Shown here piece by piece: positions 1-8,278 of a stretch of DNA of 42,853 nt (position 1 is its first letter; every line of letters begins with the position of its first letter). Source of the stretch: Chthonomonadaceae bacterium (GTDB lineage: Bacteria; Armatimonadota; Chthonomonadetes; Chthonomonadales; Chthonomonadaceae); NCBI GenBank assembly GCA_027450145.1, contig DAIDKH010000037.1, positions 1-42,853 on the forward strand, written 5' to 3'. The translations under genes and the position numbers were made by a program. The notes beneath the pieces are model-generated. The model did not search any database and had not been told where the DNA came from. It saw nothing but the letters and a program-made list of their open reading frames with translations.

Positions 1-450
1 CCGCTCGCGCCGCCACCGCTCTTGCAGGCAATCGATGTGCATGTTGAAGGAGGGAGTGCAGATGGTGCGGCTGCTTTGGTGGTTGCAGCGGCAGAATGGC
101 GGTGCGCAGCGCAGCGGTCTGTCCTGGGGGCGGGGGCGTCTCGCCCCCGATGTTCTTCACCAGCTTTGCGATAGCGCGCAGAGACTCCTCCCCGGCCCTG
201 CGGGCGACCCCTCCGCCGGGCACTCGCTGTGCTCGTTGAAGGAGAGAGTGCAGATGGTGCGGCTGCTTTGGTGGTTGCGCGTAGAAAATGGCGGTGCGCT
301 CTGCCCTGGGCGCGGGGGAGTCTCGCCCCCGATGTTCTTCACCAGCTTTGCGGTGGCGCTCACCGTGGGCAGAGACTCCTCCCACAAGCAATGCGCACCG
401 CCCGAACTCTGGGCAGTCGCGACGCTCCTTGAGCGAGGGGGCGGATGGAG
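1..450. repeat. Decayed GC-rich dispersed repeat cluster (left copy)
   Basis: No convincing gene is present. The stretch is built from repeated blocks: 43-86 recurs at 235-278 with one mismatch, 149-170 recurs exactly at 331-352, and 179-257 recurs at 2714-2792 with about three mismatches in 79 bases. A perfect hairpin (7-bp stem 132-138/142-148, 3-base loop) lies inside the first unit and a degraded version lies near 313-330. The short overlapping open frames here differ between copies, which fits non-coding repeats rather than a gene. It may be a REP-like or MITE-like intergenic element; the family is not recognised. Confidence 0.7.
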
Positions 451-522
451 ATTGTTCGCAAGAATTGGATAGATAATTAGCTTTGAGATTGATAATAAAA
501 TTGCTTATTCAAGCAAAAAGTA

Positions 523-551
523 TTGACATGGTTGATGAAATCTGTTACGAT
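523..551 (+). promoter_or_regulatory. Strong sigma70-type promoter
   Basis: A perfect -35 hexamer TTGACA (523-528) is followed by a 17-base spacer and the -10 TACGAT (546-551). Transcription would start near 558, which makes translation from the in-frame TTG-like codon at 558 impossible to initiate well and supports the ATG at 597 as the start of the downstream gene. Confidence 0.7.
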
Positions 552-596
552 TGAAACGTGCTGAAAATATTGCACAATATCTGGAGGTTCATTGAA

Positions 597-1832
597 ATGA
601 AAACTGCTAGGTTGTTGTTATCTCGGTACTTCCATATAGAAAATGCGGGGGGGGGAATTGTTGCGCTAATCTTACTGTGTGCAATCTCTCTGCCCTGCTC
701 AGCTAACCAGATCGGGTGTACGTCGGTGGTGATGTCTGGGCCAGGATATGTAGGGCTGGATGACAATCACGGTAATCCACTTTCTGCAAACGTGCTGGTA
801 TCACCTGTTCAGGCAAACGTGATGGCTGAACCGTTTACGCTTACTGCAACCATCTCCTGTGCACCTGGTCCGTCGTGGACGGGAGAAGCTGTAGTGGCGC
901 TCGCGCAATATAAGACTGAATCGTCAACTGCCTATATTCCATTTTCAGTAACCCCAGCATCCACCTGGATTACGGTACCCGGTGGCAGTTCGACGACCGT
1001 TTCCTTTACATTTAACGGTCTGCCGGACAGCGTACAGCCGCTGATTAACACGATAATCAATATCGGCTGCTACAATCCACAAATTCGGGGATACCCGAGC
1101 CTGCAGGAACAGACGCAATTTGACATTTACACAACGCACTATTTGCCGGAGGCGCCGCAGCAACGCCCGTTCCTGGGTGTAATAAGCGATGCGTGCAATT
1201 GGGCAATAGGTACAACACAATATGCTGCGGTAGAGGCGGCTGTAACTAAGGGCCTGTATAACTGCGGATACCTCACTTACGATAGTGCTGCGAAGTTCAC
1301 CAAGTTCACGCCACTCCAAACCGCAACGCCTACCGGTGAGACGTTTTACCTCACAGCGTTTCTCTACGCCAGACCAACGACTGCAGCCTGCTATGATGTA
1401 GCAAACTACCTGTTATGTTGTGCGAATGCACTGGGCCTGCAATGCACTTGCGACCTCATCAACAATAACGCAACGCAACAAAAAACGGTGGGGCAAAGCT
1501 TCATTACGAACCCCATTTACCTCATCGGTTCGGCTGCCAGTAATGGATACACAACACCGACGTTTTACAATCACCAGGTACTTATCGATAAGGGTGGCAA
1601 TGTGTGTGACGCCAGCCTGGCAATGGAATTTGATTTAGCCGGTAACGTCAACCGAGCCCTAACTCCACCTACCGCATGGCCGTTACTGGGCTACTGGCAG
1701 ACGCCCTCTACCTGTGTGGGTTGCCCTACTGAAAATACAGGGCTGGTTAACCTTCCCATTCCATCGGCACCCAATATTCTTATCAACCACTTCATTCCGG
1801 TCATCAATACCGCTACCAATATTATTGGTTGA
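597..1832 (+). CDS. Secreted protein with transglutaminase-like Cys-His-Asp pattern
   Basis: 411 residues. The start at 597 has GGAGG nine bases upstream and lies just downstream of a strong promoter; an upstream in-frame start at 558 would sit on the transcription start. A basic N-terminus, a hydrophobic segment (about residues 21-33) and a CSA-type cleavage site near 36 indicate export. The middle region (about 65-180) looks like beta-sandwich sequence. The C-terminal half holds C265-Y-D with a hydrophobic helix and an ALGL motif, then H326 at a strand start and D338, which is the order and spacing expected of a transglutaminase-like or papain-fold triad. There are many cysteines, suggesting disulfides. 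It probably forms an operon with the secreted protein 27 bases downstream. The fold is my inference from motif order; substrate and true activity are unknown. Confidence 0.6.
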   Translation: MKTARLLLSRYFHIENAGGGIVALILLCAISLPCSANQIGCTSVVMSGPGYVGLDDNHGNPLSANVLVSPVQANVMAEPFTLTATISCAPGPSWTGEAVVALAQYKTESSTAYIPFSVTPASTWITVPGGSSTTVSFTFNGLPDSVQPLINTIINIGCYNPQIRGYPSLQEQTQFDIYTTHYLPEAPQQRPFLGVISDACNWAIGTTQYAAVEAAVTKGLYNCGYLTYDSAAKFTKFTPLQTATPTGETFYLTAFLYARPTTAACYDVANYLLCCANALGLQCTCDLINNNATQQKTVGQSFITNPIYLIGSAASNGYTTPTFYNHQVLIDKGGNVCDASLAMEFDLAGNVNRALTPPTAWPLLGYWQTPSTCVGCPTENTGLVNLPIPSAPNILINHFIPVINTATNIIG

Positions 1833-1859
1833 AATCTTCATCAACTAAGCGAGGCTAAA

Positions 1860-2558
1860 ATGAACAAAATACTTCTTGCTGCTGTTATGTCGCTATTGCC
1901 GCTTACAGCAGTGGCTACCCCCAATCATTTCGCTGTAACCAATAGGGAGCAGAAAGCTATGGTGCGTACATTTACGACAGAGGAGATCCGAAGCATCAAG
2001 ATCTCCACACTCGCGCCGCAATCCGACCTTCCTGGGATGGTTTGGGGATGGCATGGCTGCACAGAACAACAATTAGGTTGGTCAAACATAGAGGCTGGTG
2101 AACCAACAACCCTGCGTTTTGACGCCAAGGGAAGCGGCAAGCACATTCTTATATACATTGACTATTACCACACTGCGGCTGCTGCCAAGGCAAGCCGGAC
2201 GACTGAAGGCACTGGTATTCCTACCCAGGGGATGTTCAAGAACACGGAGGGATCGTTTACGGGCCATAAAATAGGCGAGGATGTGCACCACGTCGACTTC
2301 TATCTATCCATGAACGTTATGAATGGAGTAAAAGTTGATCCCTACAAGGTGGTGTCTATTGGGCTAGTAGCACGCGATGGTGATGTGTGTATATCGATGA
2401 CCGAGGATGGCCCTCCTAACTATGTATTTACAGCTCTGGACAAATGGATGCTGGAGAACACCGCAATCGACGTCTTTAAGCGTGCTGCGGTTTATGGTAT
2501 GACTGCTGTCACCACGCCGAATACTCCGTTAGAACCGCTACCAGTGATTGAGCCATAG
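1860..2558 (+). CDS. Secreted protein of unknown function
   Basis: 232 residues with a clear signal peptide (residues 1-19, basic start, leucine/alanine-rich core, AVA-T cleavage region). ATG is preceded by GAGG at suitable spacing. The mature protein is mixed alpha/beta with a tryptophan-rich segment (WGWHGC near residue 61) and a proline-rich C-terminus. No family is recognised. The 27-base gap to the upstream transglutaminase-like gene suggests co-transcription, so the two may act together outside the cytoplasm; that is inference. Confidence 0.6.
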   Translation: MNKILLAAVMSLLPLTAVATPNHFAVTNREQKAMVRTFTTEEIRSIKISTLAPQSDLPGMVWGWHGCTEQQLGWSNIEAGEPTTLRFDAKGSGKHILIYIDYYHTAAAAKASRTTEGTGIPTQGMFKNTEGSFTGHKIGEDVHHVDFYLSMNVMNGVKVDPYKVVSIGLVARDGDVCISMTEDGPPNYVFTALDKWMLENTAIDVFKRAAVYGMTAVTTPNTPLEPLPVIEP

Positions 2559-2599
2559 GTCTCGCACGCACCTGTAGGGCACATATCCTTGGAAGTGCC

Positions 2600-2805
2600 A
2601 TACAGGTGCGCTTCCTTCGTTGGTTGTTGCGCGTAGAAATTGGCGTTGCGAAGCGCAGCGGCCGCTTTGGTGGTGGGCAGGTTCACTGGCTTGAGATTGT
2701 CGCGCACCGTGGGCAGAGACTCCTCCCCGGCCCTGCGGGCCACCCCTCCTCCGGGCACTCGCTGTGCTCGTTGAAGGAGGGAGTGCAGATGGCACGGGTG
2801 CTCTG
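2600..2805. repeat. Dispersed GC-rich repeat (right copy)
   Basis: Positions 2714-2792 match 179-257 with about three differences, and the block around 2628-2670 resembles the segment near 279-300. With the left cluster it brackets the two secreted-protein genes. Direction is the same in both. The remaining 2806-3053 holds no gene that I can support. Confidence 0.65.
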
Positions 2806-3053
2806 TGGATGCTGCACTAATGGGCGTCAGTTCGGGTACAGTCAGGGACTCGAAGCCTTTGGCGCTTTGCGTGGACACCCTAGGAAATGTTGCACCCCTG
2901 TCGTTCGCACTCATTAACCTGCGTTGATGAGGTTACTATTGTACATAGGGTTTTGGAAATAGCCGCGGTGCTGGCCAATGTTTCAAAAAGTATGCATCTA
3001 TAGGGCCGGAAGAAGATGTTGTTTTTAGCTAACCAAATTGGAGAGTACAATCG

Positions 3054-5210
3054 TTGCTTAAACGCACGTTAGTGGTATCACCTGCCATTCTACTTGCAGC
3101 CTTGTTGCCGCTAACCGCTCATGCCGCTTCGGTAAGCAACGGTATCGTTGTAGGACACGGTGCAACTTACAAGTATCAGTCTGTTCAGCAGGCAGTAGAC
3201 GCGGTGCCTTCCTACAACGATCGCGCGATCACGATCCGAGTAGCGGCAGGTACCTATGTTGGTAAAGTAACAATTCCTGCCACTAAGCCTTACATTACGA
3301 TTGAGGGTGCGAGCGCGGGCAGAACCGTTCTCACCGCTGCTCTGAATGCCGCTTCACGGTTGCCAAATGGACGGTATGTGGGCACGTTTAACAGTGCATC
3401 GGTGGCAGTTTACGCCAGCCATTTTACTGCGCGCAATATCACCTTTGCCAATAGCTTTGGGAAAGGTGAACAGGCAGTTGCACTGCAGCTTGCGGGCAGG
3501 GAAGAGCGCTTATTAAACTGCAAGATATCCGGCTGGCAGGATACACTGCTGCTCCGCCAGGGGCCAGATTATATTGCGCACTGCACGGTAACCGGGGCCG
3601 ATGACTTCATATTTGGAGACGCCTTGGCATACATTTCACATTGCACCATAGATGCAATTGGATCAGGATGCATCACCGCTGCTTCCACCCCGGCACAACA
3701 GCCGCTAGGCTTTGTATTCAGCACCTGTACGATTGCCTCAAACATGCACAAGCAAGGGGTGTACCTTGGCCGGCCGTGGCGCCCAAATGCAGCAGTTGTT
3801 TGGGCGCGGTGCTATTTCCCTAGAGCAGTAAACCCACGATTCTGGCAGAGATGGAAACCGGTCGATGATCCAGTGAACAGTCGTTTCAATGTGTACGGCT
3901 GCACTGGTCCAGGGTGGCTGACTGCACGCCCAGTAGCCTGGTCCAAACAGGCTAAGGTGTCTTCATCTAACCTTCGCGCAGGTATCTTGGGCGACTGGAA
4001 TGTGCATGGCCCGCAGGCTCCTGCCAGGTATTTCGGGAAGATACCACTGCCACGTATCCCTACGCGGTCTACACTTATTACCAGGTTCAGACGTGATGTG
4101 GATACAGGCGGACTATGGACATCCGCCATACAACATGCGATAAATAAGTTACATCGTCTTGGCGGCGGACATCTTGTCATTCCACCCGGCGTTTACGCCA
4201 CCGCGCCCTTTTACCTTCGCAGTGGTGTTGACTTGCATGTGGCCCGAGGTGCGCTGCTACGATTTACTGGAAACCACGCTGCATTTTCCCTTAGGCACAA
4301 CAGGTACGAAAATTGCCTTTCTGCGAAGGACTGCCATGATATTGCCATAACCGGTCATGGAATCATTGACGGATCGGGCGCAAGTTGGTGGCCAGAATAT
4401 AGAAAGACGGGACCATTACACCTCCCACCTCACCTGCCATCACGGCCTTACCTTGTAGAGTTTCAACGTTGCTTGCGCGTGTTGGTTAGAGACGTGCGCT
4501 TGCAGAATTCGCCATCGTTTCATCTCGTTCCCTCGCAATGTATCGACGTTACAATCAAGCATTTAGTGGTAAAAGCACCTGCGAATGCTGATAATACGGA
4601 TGGGATGGATCCGTCCGGCCATCATTTCCGCATAACATACTGCACCTTTGATGACGGCGACGACTGCATCGCGATTAAGCCATCGGCTCAAGGTGATGTT
4701 GCAGATCCGTCCTGCACCGATTTCTACATTGCGAACTGTACTTTTCTTCATGGGCACGGTCTCTCAATAGGTGGGCAGACTCCCGGAGGAATGACGGGCC
4801 TCCTGGTTAAGAACTGCACCTTTATTGGAACGGATGCTGGGATAAGAATGAAAGCTGGCCGCGGATTTGGTGGGCCAGTGTGGGGGTTAACTTATCGCAC
4901 GATAAATATGAAGAATGTGCGATTTCCAATCCTAATAACAAGTTACTATCCATCTATACCAAGGGACCCGCTGCACGATAAAATACTACCCGTGACACGA
5001 AAGACGCCAATATGGACTGGTATTAACATCACTGATCTCACTGCCACGGGAGCCGAGAGAGGCATAGTCATTGTTGGGCTGCCAGAGCAGCATGTGGGTG
5101 GTGTTAAACTGCGCAATGTGCGAATATCCGCGCATCGGGCTTCTGAAATTGTCTTTGCCAATGACGTGCAGATGAATGACTGTAACATTAGGGTGGTTAG
5201 GAAAAGGTGA
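3054..5210 (+). CDS. Secreted pectinesterase-polygalacturonase fusion (CE8-GH28)
   Basis: 718 residues, TTG start, signal peptide 1-24 ending AHA. The first catalytic module (about 26-305) is carbohydrate esterase family 8: WQDTL with D163, GADDFIFG with D184 as nucleophile, and YLGRPW with R240. The 21-residue spacing of the two aspartates equals that of plant and bacterial pectin methylesterases. The second module (about 345-718) is glycoside hydrolase family 28: NTDG (D516), GDDC (D536, D537), GHGLSIG (H568) and RMK (R598, K600), the complete polygalacturonase signature. The enzyme should demethylate pectin and then hydrolyse the exposed polygalacturonate, outside the cytoplasm. All catalytic residues are present. 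A ribosome site (GGAG) lies upstream. It stands alone, with no transporter next to it. Confidence 0.95.
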   Translation: MLKRTLVVSPAILLAALLPLTAHAASVSNGIVVGHGATYKYQSVQQAVDAVPSYNDRAITIRVAAGTYVGKVTIPATKPYITIEGASAGRTVLTAALNAASRLPNGRYVGTFNSASVAVYASHFTARNITFANSFGKGEQAVALQLAGREERLLNCKISGWQDTLLLRQGPDYIAHCTVTGADDFIFGDALAYISHCTIDAIGSGCITAASTPAQQPLGFVFSTCTIASNMHKQGVYLGRPWRPNAAVVWARCYFPRAVNPRFWQRWKPVDDPVNSRFNVYGCTGPGWLTARPVAWSKQAKVSSSNLRAGILGDWNVHGPQAPARYFGKIPLPRIPTRSTLITRFRRDVDTGGLWTSAIQHAINKLHRLGGGHLVIPPGVYATAPFYLRSGVDLHVARGALLRFTGNHAAFSLRHNRYENCLSAKDCHDIAITGHGIIDGSGASWWPEYRKTGPLHLPPHLPSRPYLVEFQRCLRVLVRDVRLQNSPSFHLVPSQCIDVTIKHLVVKAPANADNTDGMDPSGHHFRITYCTFDDGDDCIAIKPSAQGDVADPSCTDFYIANCTFLHGHGLSIGGQTPGGMTGLLVKNCTFIGTDAGIRMKAGRGFGGPVWGLTYRTINMKNVRFPILITSYYPSIPRDPLHDKILPVTRKTPIWTGINITDLTATGAERGIVIVGLPEQHVGGVKLRNVRISAHRASEIVFANDVQMNDCNIRVVRKR

Positions 5211-5498
5211 ATGCTTTTCGCTCACATGACAGCTTTGCCTTCAAGGTCGGTGAGCGGCCTTGAACGCAGCTGGCCTTCCCTGCGCGTAACCAATGTCGAT
5301 GTTCTTTTCATCAGCGTATTAGGCGAGCAATTAATCTCCACGTGCAACATGCCTTTGCAGGTGGACCAGCATAACAATCGAACGGCTACCAATATACTTT
5401 TACAGCTGCGAGCCAGGGTGTATCTGGAATCCTCGTAAAAATGGCAGGGCCGATCGCCACAATACTTGCCGAATATTAACTGTTCTAGGAGGTAAGTA

Positions 5499-6893
5499 TT
5501 GAAGCCTACAGATTATTATTCTGAGGGTGCCCTGCCGCTCGCCGATATTCTTTCATCGCTAAGCTATGCACTGGATCTTACAAGCGGGTACAGCTCTGGA
5601 CACGCTCAACGCACTTGCCTGATTGGTCTTAGAATTGCCAGCGTGATTGGGCTGGCACAATCTCAGTTAAGCTCTCTCTATCATGCACTGCTCATGAAGG
5701 ACGCTGGCTGCTCGAGCAATGCCGCTCGAATGGCTGAAATATTCGGTGCGGATGATATCGCGGTAAAGCGCAGCATGCGCACAACGAATTGGTCGAATAC
5801 GATGGAGGCGATGCGCACGGCTGCCGGTAACGTCTTACCCGGTGGATCTCCCATCGCTAGGTTAAAAAAGCTCCTCGAGATGACCTCCCATCGCGAAGAA
5901 ATATCCGACGGTCTAACCGAAACTCGCTGCGATCGTGGCGCCCAGATTGCGCTTCAGATTGGACTTGGTGAGGAGGCAGCGCTGATTGTACGCCATCTGG
6001 ATGAACATTGGGACGGTCATGGCTCACCTTACCATTTAAAAGCGGATGCTATTCCGATTTTGGCTCGCGTCGCCTGTCTTGCCCAAACGATGGATGTCTT
6101 CTTTACAGCATATGGAGTAGATGCTGCCTATGATGTGATTTTGCGGAGGCGAGGAACCTGGTTCGATCCGGATCTTGTGCGTGCTGCCGCTCGCTTTCAA
6201 ACGGATTACAAGTTCTGGGCATCGCTCGCTGCAAATCCGACCGATATGCTGTCCAACCTTGAGATGCGAGCAGCGCTCGACGATGCCAGCGAAGAGCGGA
6301 TAGATGCGATTTGCAGTGCATTCGCTGGAATTGTTGACGCAAAATCGCCATTCACAGCCGAACACTCTAGTCGAGTTAGAGATTACGCAGTTCAAATTGC
6401 ATCTCAGATGGGAATAATGGGACGCAGACTAACGCTATTGAGGCGTGCCGCACAGCTGCATGATTTGGGGAAACTGGGTGTACCCAACAGCATTCTGGAT
6501 AAGCCGGGAAAACCGACACCGCACGAGTGGGCAGTCATAAGGGAGCATCCTGGCAATAGCTACCGTATACTCGCTGGTATCAGAGGCTTTGCAAGGTTGG
6601 CAGAGATTGCTGGAGCGCATCATGAGCGTCTGGACGGACACGGGTATCATAGGGGGGTTGGTGCGGAAGAGCTGGACCTTGATATGCGAATCCTCGCAGC
6701 GGCCGACGTGTTTGACGCACTGTCGGCAAAGCGACCCTACCGCGATGCTTTGCCGCTAGTCACCGTCTACGAAATCATGGATAAGGATGCTGGGGCAGCT
6801 CTTGACCCGGAATGTATTGCCGCATTAAAGAGTGTTTATCCTACCGAACTCACAGACGGTACTCGTCAGGAACCGCAAGTGCTGGCCGCCTGA
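5499..6893 (+). CDS. Tandem HD-GYP domain protein, putative c-di-GMP phosphodiesterase
   Basis: 464 residues, TTG start with a near-perfect AGGAGG six bases upstream (5487-5492). The C-terminal half (about 270-455) carries the metal-binding HD-GYP set: H289, H321-D322 followed by LGK, EHP, H374-H375 and a late D in the ADVFDA segment. The motif that names the family reads HHERLDGHGYH, so the usual proline of GYP is histidine (H384). The N-terminal half (about 10-240) is a degenerate copy: it keeps HAQR, a LMKDAGC segment in place of LHDIGK, and a DGHGSP remnant. Cyclic-di-GMP hydrolysis is the known activity of the family; the degenerate half may be regulatory. No sensor or receiver domain and no membrane segment are seen. 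Confidence 0.85.
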   Translation: MKPTDYYSEGALPLADILSSLSYALDLTSGYSSGHAQRTCLIGLRIASVIGLAQSQLSSLYHALLMKDAGCSSNAARMAEIFGADDIAVKRSMRTTNWSNTMEAMRTAAGNVLPGGSPIARLKKLLEMTSHREEISDGLTETRCDRGAQIALQIGLGEEAALIVRHLDEHWDGHGSPYHLKADAIPILARVACLAQTMDVFFTAYGVDAAYDVILRRRGTWFDPDLVRAAARFQTDYKFWASLAANPTDMLSNLEMRAALDDASEERIDAICSAFAGIVDAKSPFTAEHSSRVRDYAVQIASQMGIMGRRLTLLRRAAQLHDLGKLGVPNSILDKPGKPTPHEWAVIREHPGNSYRILAGIRGFARLAEIAGAHHERLDGHGYHRGVGAEELDLDMRILAAADVFDALSAKRPYRDALPLVTVYEIMDKDAGAALDPECIAALKSVYPTELTDGTRQEPQVLAA

Positions 6894-7001
6894 GGCCTTT
6901 GTTATACACATTGCTTTAGCAAGTGACCGGTGAGCGACGGATGAGGAGGAGTTTAGCACCAGAAAAAAGAATTTACTGCTATTAATCTCTGGAGACTGAA
7001 G

Positions 7002-8036
7002 ATGAATTGCGCCGCCAGTCCACTAAGTTTACTTTGTACGCAAATCCATTCCTCAATTCAAGCCTCTAAGGAGTTCGTAAACACACTGCGGCAGAGCGAG
7101 GCGGCAACGCGGGTTGTATTGATTGATCCGGTGCTAAAGCTGTTGGGCTGGGATGTATCTAACCTCCATTGTGTTGAAATTGAAAAATCTAAAAACAACC
7201 TTCGGGTCGATTATTGTTTAAAGCGGCAGGATGGTACGGTGTTTGCAATCGTCGAAGCAAAATGCCTTGGCAGCGATTTGGATAAGCCCGACGTTCCTCG
7301 GCAGATTGGCGATTATCAACGCACGTTTATCACCAAGGATATGTGGCTAACCGACGGCATTAGATGGCACTTATATGACGATTATGATCCCACGCAGCCA
7401 CCGAAACGACACAGTCTGATTGAGGACGACCCTGTCGATTTAGCCTTACGTTTGCTGCATAAACTGGATGTGTTACGAGGGTGGTCCTTCACGCTGCCAG
7501 CGGCTACCGGCTATGATGTGATTGACCAATTACGGCGAGCCGATGAACGTATTGCAAAACTTGAGACCACAGTTACGCAATTTGTAACCAGGGGTGCAAC
7601 CAATTCCGTCCGTGTAGGCGCGGACAGCAATGAACCGGATGCGGTTAACCAGCACGGTGGCTGGCGAAATATGAAGGATTGCGGGCACGTTTCCTGTGTC
7701 AAAGTAACGGCAGTGCGCTTGCCTGATGGGACTGAAGTGCCTGTAAAATACTGGAAGGAAGTTCTGGCAGCGGTGGCAGAGTTCGTACTGGCCAAATTGC
7801 CGTCGATTGAACTACCGATATATGATTCCTCCAGAGGTAAACGATTACTCATTTCCTGTGAGAAGTCCACGATGAGACAGCCTCAAACACTACTTTCGGG
7901 TAGGAATGGTCAAACGGTATATGTGGAAACCAACTACAGTGCGAATACGATCATTGAAAAATCGCTCCATCTGGTTGGTTTCCTTGGAAACAAAGACGTG
8001 CCTCAAGAAGTCGCTGTACTCCTGCAGGGCCAGTAA
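7002..8036 (+). CDS. Stand-alone HsdR N-terminal-like PD-(D/E)XK nuclease-fold protein
   Basis: 344 residues, ATG with GGAGA upstream. The N-terminal 150 residues resemble the nuclease domain of type I restriction R subunits: LIDPVLKLLGWD, then a core with D70 (RVDYCL) and E85-A-K87 (IVEAK), the D...ExK catalytic set. There is no helicase motor, and no hsdM or hsdS is nearby, so it is not a classical type I system. The middle (about 178-195) is a short coiled coil. The C-terminal part (about 225-340) is an unrecognised alpha/beta domain with a DGTEVPVK..W pattern. It could be a solitary defence nuclease or a DNA-binding relic. Function is not established. Confidence 0.75.
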   Translation: MNCAASPLSLLCTQIHSSIQASKEFVNTLRQSEAATRVVLIDPVLKLLGWDVSNLHCVEIEKSKNNLRVDYCLKRQDGTVFAIVEAKCLGSDLDKPDVPRQIGDYQRTFITKDMWLTDGIRWHLYDDYDPTQPPKRHSLIEDDPVDLALRLLHKLDVLRGWSFTLPAATGYDVIDQLRRADERIAKLETTVTQFVTRGATNSVRVGADSNEPDAVNQHGGWRNMKDCGHVSCVKVTAVRLPDGTEVPVKYWKEVLAAVAEFVLAKLPSIELPIYDSSRGKRLLISCEKSTMRQPQTLLSGRNGQTVYVETNYSANTIIEKSLHLVGFLGNKDVPQEVAVLLQGQ

Positions 8037-8278
8037 CCTGGGATTGGCTGGTACTGCCATTAGCCTGGCACAGCGATAGTGGGTATCCAGGAGCGCGTCA
8101 TTCATGCCAATTGGGGCCCAATTACTCGCATTTATAGCACAACTATCGATCACACCTCGATCGAACCGATATGATTGGCGCGGTCTTTAAGCGCTAAATA
8201 GTAGTTTGTTCTAAAAGTGAGCAATAGACTTTGATGTATTAAAATAACTCGAATCTGGATAAGGAATGTACATCTGCC

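Noticed and set aside
35-472. Overlapping open frames in all phases of the left repeat region
   Set aside because: They follow the repeat units, lack ribosome sites and change frame between copies.
5211-5438. 75-codon frame after the pectinase gene
   Set aside because: Starts one base after the stop, no ribosome site, no recognisable pattern; the 5211-5498 gap holds nothing else I can support.
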